A DNA stretch of 64,000 bases from Castanea sativa (taxonomy: Eukaryota > Streptophyta > Magnoliopsida > Fagales > Fagaceae): the NCBI RefSeq assembly GCF_040712315.1, contig NC_134014.1, forward strand, positions 35,515,634 through 35,579,633, in the 5' to 3' direction. The stretch's first letter is position 1, and each line of letters starts with the position of its first letter. The position numbers were made by a program, and so were the translations under genes. The notes below the pieces were generated by a model. The model was not told where the DNA came from, did no database searches, and worked only from the letters and a program-made list of their open reading frames with translations. This document shows positions 14,355 to 27,800 of the stretch, piece after piece.

Positions 14355-16263
14355 CCAGCTCATCCATACGAGGCGTCCAGAGCAGAAATTACACCCCACA
14401 TGAGAATGTCGTCCATAGCAGGACGACCGTCCATGGGAATGAGGGTTGTCCACCCTGGAGGCTCTTAGACGACCCCCTGAGATATTAAATGCCCAAGTAT
14501 GGGTTAAGAATTGGCGATGAAACCACATGCTATTGTTCCAGGGCATGAGTGAGATCCAGGCTCATTGTTGCAACTCATTGTTAAATATTTAACTTCCAAC
14601 AAAAGTTATATAAAAAGGTATAACTCTTATAACGGTTATGGAAGTTATCCCTGAATCCTCTAACCTCCTCAAATATAGTAGAAACTACAAGTGTAATAAC
14701 CACTTATGGGGCGCACTATATAAACACCCATTTAAACCAAATAAAGGTAGGTTTTTACAATTCCTAAAAAGTTCGAACTCCAGAACTTGAGAAAGAAACT
14801 AACTTTGGCATCAGTGAACTAAAACAATTGAACTCTAGCTCGTCCATAAGAGGCGTCCAGAGCAGAAATTACACCCCACATAAGAATGTCGTCCATACCA
14901 GGACGACCGTCCATGGGAATGAGGGTTGTCCATCCTGGAGGCTCTTGGACGACCCCTTGACGTAGTAAATGCCCAAGTATGGGTTAAGAGTTGGCGATGA
15001 AACCACATGCTATTGTTCCAGGGCATGAGTGAGATCCAGGCTCATTGTTGCAACTCATTGTTAAATATTTAACTTCTAACAAGAGTTATATAAAAAGGTA
15101 TAACTCTTATAACGGTTATGGAAGTTATCTCTGAACCCTCTGACCTACTCAAATATAGGGGAAGTTACAAATCTAATAACTGCTTATGGGGCGCACTATA
15201 TAAACACCAGTTCAAACCAGATAAAGGTAGCCTTTTCCAATTCCTAAAAAGTTGGACCTCCAGAACTTGAGAGAGAAACTAACTTTGGCATCGGTGAACT
15301 AAAACAATTGAACACTAGCTCATCCGTAAGAGGCGTCCAGAGCAAAAATTACACCCCACATGAGAATGTCGTCCATAGCAGGATTACCGTCCATGGGAAT
15401 GAGGGTTGTCCATCCTGGAGGCTCTTGGAGGACCCCTTGACGTACTAAATGCCCAAGTATGGGTTAAGAGTTGGTGATGAAACCACATGCTATTGTTCCA
15501 GGGCATGAGTGAGATCCAGGCTCATTGTTGCAACTCCTTGTTAAATATTTAACTTCTGACAAGAGTTATATAAAAAGGTATAACTCTTATAACGGTTATG
15601 GAAGTTATCTCTGAACCCTCTGACCTCCTCAAATATAAGGGAAGTTACAAATCTAATAACCGCTTATGGGGCGCACTATATAAACACCTATTCAAACCAG
15701 ATAAGGTAGCCTTTTACAATTCCTAAAAAGTTGGAACTCTAGAACTTGAGAGAGAATCTAACTTTGGCATCGGTGAACTAAAACAATTGAAATCTAGCTC
15801 ATCCATAAGAGGCGTCCAGAGCAGAAATTACACCCCACATGAGAATGTCGTCCATAGCAGGACGACCGTCCATGGGAATGAGGGTTGTCCATCCTGGAGG
15901 ACCCCTTGACGTACTCAATGCCCAAGTATGGGTTAAGAGTTGGTGATGAAACCACATGCTATTGTTCCTGGGCATGAGTGAGATCCAGGCTCATTGTTGC
16001 AACTCCTTGTTAAATATTTAACTTCAAACAAGACTTATAGAAAAAGGTATAACTCTTATAACGGTTATGGAAGTTATCCATGAATCCTCTGACCTCCTCA
16101 AATATAGTAGAAACTACAAGTGTAATAACCACTTATGGGGCGCACTATATAAACACCCGTTCAAACCAAATAAAGGTAGGTTTTTACAATTCCTAAAAAG
16201 TTGGAACTCCAGAACTTGAGAAAGAAACTAACTTTGGCATCAGTCAACTAAAACAATGGAACT
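14355..16263 (+). repeat. Satellite block, four monomers
   Basis: Monomers start at 14355, 14835, 15315 and 15794. The first two repeat the types at 6686 and 7166. The copy at 15315 looks hybrid: its head keeps GCAAAAATT and the rare AGGATTACCG, whereas its middle carries TTGGAGGACC with ACGTACTAAATG, which belong to different types elsewhere. The copy at 15794 is 470 bp because of a 10-bp deletion at 15895-15900. Confidence 0.87.
15895..15900 (+). other. 10-bp slippage deletion inside a monomer
   Basis: Related copies read CCTGGAGGCTCTTGGAGGACC, with TGGAGG twice, 10 bp apart. Here only one TGGAGG remains and the 10 bp between equivalent points is gone, which makes this monomer 470 bp long. 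Loss between short direct repeats is the expected product of replication slippage. The same deletion is present at 16845-16850. Confidence 0.85.
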
Positions 16264-18170
16264 CCAGCTCGTCTATAAGGGGCGTCCAGAGCAGAAATTA
16301 CACCCTACATAAGAATGTCGTCCATAGCAGGACGACCGTCCATAGGAATGAGGGTTGTCCATCCTAGAGGCTCTTGGACGACCCCTTGACGTAGTAAATG
16401 CCCAAGTATGGGTTAAAAGTTGGCGATGAAACCACATGCTATTGTTCAAAGGCATGAGTGAGATCCAGGCTCATTGTTGCAACTCCTTGTTAAATATTTA
16501 ACTTCTAACAAGAGTTATATAAAAAGGTATAACTCTTATAACGGTTATGGAAGTTATCTCTGAACCCTCTGACCTCCTCAAATATAGGGGAAGTTACAAA
16601 TCTAATAACCGCTTATGGGGTGCACTATATAAACACCAGTTCAAACCAGATAAAGGTAGCCTTTTACAATTCCTAAAAAGTTGGAACTCCAGAACTTGAG
16701 AGAGAAACTAACTTTGGCATCGGTGAACTAAAACAATTGAACTCTAGCTCGTCCATAAGAGGCGTCCAGAGCAAAAATTACACCCCACATGAGAATGTCA
16801 TCCATAGCAGGATGACCGTCCATGGGAATGAGGGTTGTCCATCCTGGAGGACCCCTTGACGTACTCAATGCCCAAGTATGGGTTAAGAGTTGGTGATGAA
16901 ACCACATGCTATTGTTCCTGGGCATGAGTGAGATCCAGGCTCATTGTTGCAACTCCTTGTTAAATATTTAACTTCAAACAAGACTTATAGAAAAAGGTAT
17001 AACTCTTATAACGGTTATGGAAGTTATCCCTGAATCCTCTAACCTCCTCAAATATAGTAGAAACTACAAGTGTAATAACCACTTATGGGGCGCACTATAT
17101 AAACAGCCATTCAAACCAGATAAGGTAGCCTTTTACAATTCCTAAAAAGTTGGAACTCCAGAACTTGAGAGAGAAACTAACTTTGGCAGCGGTGAACTAA
17201 AACAATTGAAATCCAGCTCATCCATACGAGGCGTCCAGAGCAGAAATTACACCCCACATAAGAATGTCGTCCATAGCAGGACGACCGTCCATTGGAATGA
17301 GGGTTGTCCATCCTGGACGCTCTTAGACGACCCCCTGAGGTATTAAATGCCCAAGTATGGGTTAAGAATTGGAGATGAAACCACATGCTATTGTTCCAGG
17401 GCATGAGTGAGATCCAGGCTCATTGTTGCAACTCATTGTTAAATATTTAACTTCCAACAAAAGTTATATAAAAAGGTATAACTCTTATAACGGTTATGGA
17501 AGTTATCCCTGAATCCTCTAACCTCCTCAAATATAGTAGAAACTACAAGTGTAATAACCACTTGTGGGGCGCACTATATAAACAGCCATTCAAACCAGAT
17601 AAGGTAGCCTTTTACAATTCCTAAAAAGTTGGAACTCCAGAACTTGAGAGAGAAACTAACTTTGGCAGCGGTGAAGTAAACAATTGAAATCCAGCTCATC
17701 CATACGAGGCGTCCAGAGCAGAAATTACACCCCACATAAGAATGTCGTCCATAGCAGGACGACCGTCCATGGGAATGAGGGTTGTCCATCCTGGACGCTC
17801 TTAGACGACCCCCTGAGGTATTAAATGCCCAAGTATGGGTTAAGAATTGGCGATGAAACCACATGCTATTGTTCCAGGGCATGACTGAGTTCCAGGCTCA
17901 TTGTTGCAACTCATTGTTAAATATTTAACTTCCAACAAAAGTTATATAAAAAGGTATAACTCTTATAACGGTTATGGAAGTTATCCCTGAATCCTCTAAC
18001 CTCCTCAATTATAGTAGAAACTACAAGTGTAATAACCACTTATGGGGCGCACTATATAAACACCCATTCAAACCAAATAAAGGTAGGTTTTTACAATTCC
18101 TAAAAAGTTGGAACTCCAGAACTTGAGAAAGAAACTAACTTTGACATCAGTGAACTAAAACAATTGAACT
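16264..18170 (+). repeat. Satellite block, four monomers with one doubled type
   Basis: Monomers start at 16264, 16744, 17213 and 17691. The last two are a recent tandem doubling of the type at 6686: both carry the private CCTGGACGCTC, CCATACGAGG and CCCTGAGGTATT. The copy at 17691 has a private 1-bp loss (GTGAAGTAAACAATTG). With the monomers that follow, this is the third copy of the six-type series. Confidence 0.9.
16845..16850 (+). other. Second copy of the 10-bp slippage deletion
   Basis: The sequence reads CCTGGAGGACCCC, as at 15895, and is followed by the same rare ACGTACTCAATG. Sharing both marks two monomers apart suggests transfer by exchange or conversion, not two separate slippage events. 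The monomer starting at 16744 is therefore 469 bp long. Confidence 0.85.
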
Positions 18171-21100
18171 CTAGCTCGTCCATAAGAGGCGTCCAGAGCA
18201 GAAATTACACCCCACGTAAGAATGTCGTCCATAGCAGGACGACCATCCATGGGAATGAGGGTTGTCCATCCTGGAGGCTCTTGGACGACCCCTTGACGTA
18301 GTAAATGCCCAAGTATGGGTTAAGAGTTGGCGATGAAACCACATGCTATTGTTCCAGGGCATGAGTGAGATCCAGGTTCATTGTTGCAACTCATTGTTAA
18401 ATATTTAACTTCTAACAAGAGTTATATAAAAAGGTATAACTCTTATAACGGTTATGGAAGTTATCTCTGAACCCTCTGACCTACTCAAATATAGGGGAAG
18501 TTACAAATCTAATAACTGCTTATGGGGCGCACTATATAAAAACCGAGTTCAAACCAGATAAAGTTAGCCTTTTACAATTCCTAAAAAGTTGGAACTCCAA
18601 AACTTGAGAGAGAAACTAACTTTGGCATCGGTGAACTAAAACAATTGAACTCTAGCTCGTCCATAAGAGGCGTCCAGAGCAAAAATAACACCCCACATGA
18701 GAATGTCATCCATAGCTGGATAACCGTCCAAGGGAATGAGGGTTGTCCATCCTGGAGGCTCTTGGATGACCCCTTGACGTAGTAAATGCCCAAGTATGGG
18801 TTAAGAGTTGGTGATGAAACCACATGCTATTGTTCCTGGGCATGAGTGAGATCCAGGATCATTGTTGCAACTCCTTGTTAAATATTTAACTTCGAACAAG
18901 AGTTATAGAAAAAGGTATAACTCTTATAACGGTTATGGAAATTATCTCTGAACCCTCTGACCTCCTCAAATATAAGGGAAGTTACAAATCTAATAACCGT
19001 TTATGGGGCGCACTATATAAACACCAGTTCAAAACAGATAAAGGTAGCCTTTTACAATTCCTAAAAAGTTGGAACTCCAGAACTTGAGAGAGAAACTAAC
19101 TTTGGCACGGTGAACTAAAACAATTGAACTCTAGCTCGTCCATAAGAGGCGTCCAAAGCAAAAACTACACCCCACATGAGAATGTCGTCCATAGCAGGAT
19201 GACCGTCCGTGGGAATGAGGGTTGTCCATCCTGGAGGCTCTTGGACGACCCCTTGACGTAGTAAATGCCCAAGTATGGGTTAAGAGTTGGCGATGAAAAC
19301 ACATGCTATTGTTCCAAGGCATGAGTGAGATCCAGGCTCATTGTTACAACTCCTTGTTAATATTTAACTTCTAACAAGAGTTATATTAGAAGGTATAACT
19401 CTTATAACGGTTATGGAAGTTATCCCTGAATCCTCTAACCTCCTGAAATATAGTAGAAACTACAAGTGTAATAACCACTTACGGGGCGTAGTATATAAAT
19501 ACCAGTTCAAACCAGATAAAGGTAGCCTTTTACAATTCCTAAAAAGTTGGAACTCCAGAACTTGAGAGAGAAACTAACTTTGGCATCGGTGAACTAAAAC
19601 AATTGAACTCTAGCTCGTCCATAAGAGGCGTCCAGAGCAAAAATTACACCCCACATGAGAATGTCGTCCATAGCAGGATGACCGTCCATTGGAATGAGGG
19701 TTGTCCATCCTGGAGGCTCTTAGACTACCCCCTGACGTATTAAATGCCCAAGTATGGGTTAAGAGTTGGCGATGAAACCACATGCTATTGTTCCAGGGCA
19801 TGAGTGAGATCCAGGCTCATTGTTGCAACTCATTGTTAAATATTTAACTTCCAACAAAAGTTATATAAAAAGGTATAACTCTTATAACGGTTATGGAAGT
19901 TATCCCCGAATCCTCTGATCTCCTGAAATATAGTAGAAACTACAAGTGTAATAACCACTTATGGGGCGAACTGTATAAACACCAGTTCAAACCAGATAAA
20001 GGTAGCCTTTTACAATTCCTAAAAAGTTGGAACTTCTGAACTTGAGAGAGAAACTAACTTTGGCACGGTGAACTAAAACAATTGAACGCTAGCTCGTCCA
20101 TAAGAGGCGTCCAGAACAAAAATTACACCCCACATAAGAATGTCGTCCATAGCAGTATGCCCGTCCATGAGAACAAGGGTTGTCCATCCTGGAGGCTCTT
20201 GGACGACCCCTTGACGTAGTAAATGCCCAAGTATGGGTTAAGAGTTGGCGATGAAACCACATGCTATTGTTCCAAGGCATGAGTGAGATCCAGGCTCATT
20301 GTTGCAACTCCTTGTTAAATATTTAACTTCTAACAAGAGTTATATAAAAACGTATAACTCTTATAAGGGTTATGGAAGTTATCCCCGAATCCTCTGACCT
20401 CCTGAAATATAGTAGAAACTACAAGTGTAATAACAACTTTTGGGGCGCACTATATAAACACCAGTTCAAACCAGATAAAGGTAGCCATTTACAATTCCTA
20501 AAAAGTTGGAACTTCAGAACTTGAGAGAGAAACTAACTTTGGCACGGTGAACTAAAAAAATTGAACTCTAGCTCGTCCATAAGAGGCGTCCAAAGCAAAA
20601 ATTACACCCCACATGAGAATGTCGTCCATAGCAGGAGGACCGTCCATGGGAATGAGGGTTGTCCATCCTGGAGGCTCTTGGACGACCCCTTGACGTAGTA
20701 AATGCCCAAGTATGGGTTAAGAGTTGGCGATGAAACCACATGCTATTGTTCCAAGGCATGAGTGAGATCCAGGCTCATTGTTGCAACTCCTTGTTAAATA
20801 TTTAACTTCTAACAAGAGTTCTATAAAAAGGTATAACTCTTATAACGGTTATGGAATTTATCCCTGAACCCTCTGACCTCCTCAAATATAGGGGAAGTTA
20901 CAAATCTAATATCTGCTTTTCGGGCGCACTATATAAATACCAGTTCAAGCCAGATAAAGGTAGCCTTTTACAATTCCTAAAAAGTTGGAACTCCAGAACT
21001 TGAGAGAGAAACTAACTTTGGCACGGTGAACTAAAACAATTGAACTCTAGCTCTTCCATAAGAGGCGTCCAGAGCAAAAATTACACCCACATGACAATGT

Positions 21101-21525
21101 CGTCCATAGCAGGATGACCGTCCATTGGAATGAGATTTGTCCATCCTGGAGGCTCTTGGACGACCCCTTGACGTAGTAAATGCCCAAGTATGGGTTAAGA
21201 GTTGGTGATCAAACCACATGCTTTTGTTCAAGGGCATGAGTGAGATCCAGGCTCATTGTTGCAACTCCTTGTTAAATATTTAACTTCTAACAAGAGTTAT
21301 ATAAAAAGGTATAACTCTTATAACGGTTATGGAAGTTATCCCTGAATCCTCCAACCTCCTCAATTATAGTAGAAACTACAAGTGTAATAACCACTTATGG
21401 GGCGCACTATATAAACACCCATTCAAACCAAATAAAGGTAGGTTTTTACAATTCCTAAAAAGTTGGAACTCCAGAACTTGAGAAAGAAACTAACTTTGAC
21501 ATCAGTGAACTAAAACAATTGAACT
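18171..21525 (+). repeat. Seven-monomer tandem duplication, unit 1
   Basis: Monomers start at 18171, 18652, 19131, 19610, 20089, 20568 and 21047. The unit is 3,355 bp. It pairs with the next 3,355 bp through shared rare changes: AAAATAACACC, ATCCAGGATCATTG, ATGACCGTCCGTGG, ATGAGAACAAGGG, and ATCTGCTTTTCGG with CAAGCCAG. Homology with unit 2 already begins near 17,950 (CCTCAATTATAG), so the true exchange point lies in the tail before 18171. The last monomer, at 21047, has no counterpart in unit 2. Confidence 0.93.
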
Positions 21526-24500
21526 CTAGCTCGTCCATAAGAGGCGTCCAGAGCAGAAATTACACCCCACGTAAGAATGTCGTCCATAGCAGGACGACCA
21601 TCCATGGGAATGAGGGTTGTCCATCCTGGAGGCTCTTGGACGACCCCTTGACGTAGTAAATGCCCAAGTATGGGTTAAGAGTTGGCGATGAAACCACATG
21701 CTATTGTTCCAGGGCATGAGTGAGATCCAGGTTCATTGTTGCAACTCATTGTTAAATATTTAACTTCTAACAAGAGTTATATAAAAAGGTATAACTCTTA
21801 TAACGGTTATGGAAATTATCTCTGAACCCTCTGACCTACTCAAATATAGGGGAAGTTACAAATCTAATAACTGCTTATGGGGCGCACTATATAAACACCA
21901 GTTCAAACCAGATAAAGTTAGCCTTTTACAATTCCTAAAAAGTTGGAACTCCAAAACTTGAGAGAGAAACTAACTTTGGCATCGGTGAACTAAAACAATT
22001 GAACTCTAGCTCGTCCATAAGAGGCGTCCAGAGCAAAAATAACACCCCACATGAGAATGTCATCCATAGCAGGATAACCGTCCAAGGGAATGAGGGTTGT
22101 CCATCCTGGAGGCTCTTGGATGACCCCTTGACGTAGTAAATGCCCAAGTATGGGTTAAGAGTTGGTGATGAAACCACATGCTATTGTTCCTGGGCATGAG
22201 TGAGATCCAGGATCATTGTTGCAACTCCTTGTTAAATATTTAACTTCGAACAAGAGTTATAGAAAAAGGTATAACTCTTATAACGGTTATGGAAATTATC
22301 TCTGAACCCTCTGACCTCCTCAAATATAAGGGAAGTTACAAATCTAATAACCGTTTATGGGGCGCACTATATAAACACCAGTTCAAAACAGATAATGGTA
22401 GCCTTTTACAATTCCTAAAAAGTTGGAACTCCAGAACTTGAGAGAGAAACTAACTTTGGCACGGTGAACTAAAACAATTGAACTCTAGCTCGTCCATAAG
22501 AGGCGTCCAAAGCAAAAACTACACCCCACATGAGAATGTCGTCCATAGCAGGATGACCGTCCGTGGGAATGAGGGTTGTCCATCCTGGAGGCTCTTGGAC
22601 GACCCCTTGACGTAGTAAATGCCCAAGTATGGGTTAAGAGTTGGCGATGAAACCACATGCTATTGTTCCAAGGCATGAGTGAGATCCAGGCTCATTATTA
22701 CAACTCCTTGTTAAATATTTAACTTCTAACAAGAGTTATATTAGAAGGTATAACTCTTATAACGGTTATGGAAGTTATCCCTGAATCCTCTGACCTCCTG
22801 AAATATAGTAGAAACTACAAGTGTAATAACCACTTATGGGGCGTAGTATATAAATACCAGTTCAAACCAGATAAAGGTAGCCTTTTACAATTCCTAAAAA
22901 GTTGGAACTCCAGAACTTGAGAGAGAAACTAACTTTGGCATCGGTGAACTAAAACAATTGAACTCTAGCTCGTCCATAAGAGGCGTCCAGAGCAAAAATT
23001 ACACCCCACATGAGAATGTCGTCCATAGCAGGATGACCGTCCATTGGAATGAGGGTTGTCCATCCTGGAGGCTCTTAGACTACCCCCTGACGTATTAAAT
23101 GCCCAAGTATGGGTTAAGAGTTGGCGATGAAACCACATGCTATTGTTCCAGGGCATGAGTGAGATCCAGGCTCATTGTTGCAACTCATTGTTAAATATTT
23201 AACTTCCAACAAAAGTTATATAAAAAGGTATAACTCTTATAACGGTTATGGAAGTTATCCCCGAATCCTCTGATCTCCTGAAATATAGTAGAAACTACAA
23301 GTGTAATAACCACTTATGGGGCGAACTGTATAAACACCGGTTCAAACCGGATAAAGGTAGCCTTTTACAATTCCTAAAAAGTTGGAACTTCGAACTTGAG
23401 AGAGAAACTAACTTTGGCACGGTGAACTAAAACAATTGAACGCTAGCTCGTCCATAAGAGGCGTCCGTAACAAAAATTACACCCCACATAAGAATGTCGT
23501 CCATAGCAGTATGGCCGTCCATGAGAACAAGGGTTGTCCATCCTGGAGGCTCTTGGAAGACCCCTTGTCGTAGTAAATGCCAAAGTATGGGTTAAGAGTT
23601 GGCGTTGAAACCACATGCTATTGTTCCAAGGCATGAGTGAGATCCGTGCTCATTGTTGCAACTCCTTGTTAAATATTTAACTTCTAACAAGAGTTATATA
23701 AAAACTTATAACTGTTATAATGGTTAAGGAAGTTATCCCCGAATCCTCTCGACCTCCCGAAATATAGTAGAAACTACAAGTGTAATAACAACTTTTGGGG
23801 CGCACTATATAAACACCAGTTCAAACCAGATAAAGGTAGCCATTTACAATTCCTAAAAAGTTGGAACTTCAGAACTTGAGAGAGAAACTAACTTTGGCAC
23901 GGTGAACTAAAAAAATTGAACTCTAGCTCGTCCATAAGAGGCGTCCAAAGCAAAAATTACACCCCACATGAGAATGTCGTCCATAGCAGGAGGACCGTCC
24001 ATGGGAATGAGGGTTGTCCATCCTGGAGGCTCTTGGACGACCCCTTGACGTAGTAAATGCCCAAGTATGGGTTAAGAGTTGGCGATGAAACCACATGCTA
24101 TTGTTCCAAGGCATGAGTAAGATCCAGGCTCATTGTTGCAACTCCTTGTTAAATATTTAACTTCTAACAAGAGTTCTATAAAAAGGTATAACTCTTATAA
24201 CGGTTATGGAATTTATCCCTGAACCCTCTGACCTCCTCAAATATAGGGGAAGTTACAAATCTAATATCTGCTTTTCGGGCGCACTATATAAATACCAGTT
24301 CAAGCCAGATAAAGGTAGCCTTTTACAATTCCTAAAAAGTTGGAACTCCAGAACATGAGAGAGAAACTAACTTTGGCACGGTGAACTAAAAAAATTGAAC
24401 TCTAGCTCGTCCATAAGAGGCGTCCAAAGCAAAAATTACACCCCACATGAGAATGTCGTCCATAGCAAGATGACCGTCCATGGGAATCAGGGTTGTCCAT

Positions 24501-24880
24501 CCTGGAGGCTCTTGGACGACCCCTTAACGTAGTAAATGCCCAAGTATGGGTTAAGAGTTGGTGATGAAACCACATGCTATTGTTCCAGGGCATGAGTGAG
24601 ATCCAGGCTCATTGTTGCAACTCCTTGTTAAATATTTAACTTCTAACAAGAGTTATATAAAAAGGTATAACTCTTATAACGGTTATGGAAGTTATCTCTG
24701 AACCCTTTGACCTCCTCAAATATAAGGGATGTTACAAATCTAATAACCGTTTATGGGGCGCACTATATAAACACCAGTTCAAAACAGATAATGGTAGCCT
24801 TTTACAATTCCTAAAAAGTTGGAACTCCAGAACTTGAGAGAGAAACTAACTTTGGCACGGTGAACTAAAACAATTGAACT
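21526..24880 (+). repeat. Seven-monomer tandem duplication, unit 2
   Basis: Monomers start at 21526, 22006, 22485, 22965, 23443, 23923 and 24402. The first six match unit 1 at a shift of 3,354-3,355 bp. The seventh, at 24402, is a different type related to 9083 (GGGAATCAGGG, TTAACGTAG and the tail GGGATGTTAC), so the duplicated tract ends near 24,350. The left junction falls at about 21,240-21,330, inside the AT-rich dyad part of the monomer. The copy at 23443 carries an excess of private changes. Confidence 0.92.
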
Positions 24881-27800
24881 CTAGCTCGTCCATAAGAGGC
24901 GTCCAGAGCAAGAATTACACCCCACATGAGAATGTCGTCCATAGCAGGATGACCGTCCATGGGAATGAGGGTTGTCCATCCTGGAGGCTCTTGGACGACC
25001 CCTTGACGTAGTAAATGCCCAAGTATGGGTTAAGAGTTGGCAATGAAACCACATGCTATTGTTCCAATGCTTGAGTGAGATCCAGGCTCATTGTTGCATC
25101 TCCTTGTTAAATATTTAACTTCTAACAAGAGTTATAGAAAAAGGTATAACTCTTATAACGGTTATGGAAATTATCTCTGAACCCTCTGACCTCCTCAAAT
25201 ATAAGGGAAGTTACAAATCTAATAACCGTTTATGGGGCGCACTATATAAACACCAGTTCAAAACAGATAATGGTAGCCTTTTACAATTCCTAAAAAGTTG
25301 GAACTCCAGAACTTGAGAGAGAAACTAACTTTGGCACGGTGAACTAAAACAATTGAACTCTAGCTCGTCCATAAGAGGCGTCCAGAGCAAAAATTACACC
25401 CACATGACAATGTCGTCCATAGCAGGATTACCGTCCATTGGAATGAGATTTGTCCATCCTGGAGGCTCTTGGACGACCCCTTGACGTAGTAAATGCCCAA
25501 GTATGGGTTAAGAGTTGGTGATGAAACCACATGCTATTGTTCCAGGGCATGAGTGAGATCCAGGCTCATTGTTGCAACTCCTTGTTAAATATTTAACTTC
25601 TAACAAGAGTTATATTAGAAGGTATAACTCTTATAACTGTTATGGAAGTTATCCCTGAATCCTCTGACCTCCTGAAATATAGTAGAAACTACAAGTGTAA
25701 TAACCACTTATAGGGCATAGTATATAAATACCAGTTCAAACCAGATAAAGGTAGCGTTTTACAATTCCTAAAAAGTTGGAACTCCAGAACTTGAGAGAGA
25801 AACTAACTTTGGCATCGGTGAACTAAAACATTTGAACTCTAGCTCGTCCATAAGAGGCGTCCAGAGCAAAAATTACACCCCACATGAGAATGTCGTCCAT
25901 AGCAGGATGACCGTCCATGGGAATGAGGGTTGTCCATCCTGGAGGCTCTTGGACGACCCCTTGACGTAGTAAATGCCCAAGTATGGGTTAAGAGTTGGCA
26001 ATGAAACCACATGCTATTGTTCCAATGCTTGAGTGAGATCCAGGCTCATTGTTGCATCTCCTTGTTAAATATTTAACTTCTAACAAGAGTTATATAAAAA
26101 GATATAACTCTTATAACGGTTATGGAAGTTATCTCTGAACCCTCTGACCTCCTCAAATATAAGGGAAGTTACAAATCTAATAACCGTTTATGGGGCGCAC
26201 TATATAAACACCAGTTCAAACCAGATAAAGGTAGCCTTTTACAGTTCCTAAAAAGTTGGTACTCCAGAACTTGAGAGAGAAACTAACTTTGGCACGGTGA
26301 ACTAAAACAATTGAACTCTAGCTCGTCCATAAGAGGCGTCCAGAGCTAAAATTACACCCCACATGAGAATGTCGTCCATAGCAGGATGACCGTCCATTGG
26401 AATGAGGGTTGTCCATCCTGGAGGCTCTTGGACGACCCCTTGACGTAGTAAATGCCCAAGTATGGGTTAAGAGTTGGTGATCAAACCACATGCTATTGTT
26501 CAAGGGCATGAGTGAGATCCAGGCTCATTGTTGCAACTCATTGTTAAATATTTAACTTCTAACAAGAGTTATAGAAAAAGGTATAACTCCTATAGCGGTT
26601 ATGGAAATTATCTCTGAACCCTCTGACCTCCTCAAATATAAGGGAAGTTACAAATCTAATAACCGTTTATGGGACGCACTATATAAACACCAGTTCAAAA
26701 CAGATAAAGGTAGCCTTTTACAATTCCTAAAAAGTTGGAACTCCAGAACATGAGAGAGAAACTAACTTTGGCATCGGTGAACTAAAACAATTGAAATCTA
26801 GCTCATCCATAAGAGGCGTCCAGAGCAGAAATTACACCCCACATGAGAATGTCGTCCATAGCAAGATGACCGTCCATGGGAATCAGGGTTGTCCATCCTG
26901 GAGGCTCTTGGACGACCCCTTAACGTAGTAAATGCCCAAGTATGGGTTAAGAGTTGGTGATGAAACCACATGCTATTGTTCCAGGGCATGAGTGAGATCC
27001 AGGCTCATTGTTGCAACTCCTTATTAAATATTTAACTTCTAACAAGAGTTATATAAAAAGGTATAACTCTTATAACGGTTATGGAAGTTATCTCTGAACC
27101 CTCTGACCTCCTCAAATATAAGGGATGTTACAAATCTAATAACCGTTTATGGGGCGCACTATATAAATACCAGTTCAAACCAAATAAAGGTAGCCTTTTA
27201 CAATTCCAAAAAAGTTGAAACTCCAGAACTTGAGAGAGAAACTAACTTTGGCATCGGTGAACTAAAACAATTGAACTCTAGCTCGTCCATAAGAGGCGTC
27301 CAGAGCAAAAATTAAACCCCACATGAGAATGTCGTCCATAGCAGGATGACCGTCCATTGGAATGAGGGTTGTCCATCCTGGAGGCTCTTGGACGACCCCT
27401 TGACGTAGTAAATGCCCAAGTATGGGTTAAGAGTTGGCAATGAAACCACATGCTATTGTTCCAAGGCATGAGTGAGATCCAGGCTCATTGTTGCATCTCC
27501 TTGTTAAATATTTAACTTCTAACAAGAGTTATATAAAAAGGTATAACTCTTATAACGGTTATGGAAGTTATCCCTGAATCCTTTGACCTCCTGAAATATA
27601 GTAGAAACTAGAAGTGTAATAACCACTTATGGGGCGCACTATATAAATACCAGTTCAAACCAAATAAAGGTAGCCTTTTACAATTCCTAAAAAGTTGGAA
27701 CTCCAGAACTTGAGTTAGAATCTAACTTTGGCATCGGTGAACTAAAACAATTGAACTCTAGCTCGTCCATAGGAGGCGTCCAGAGCTAAAATTACACCCC

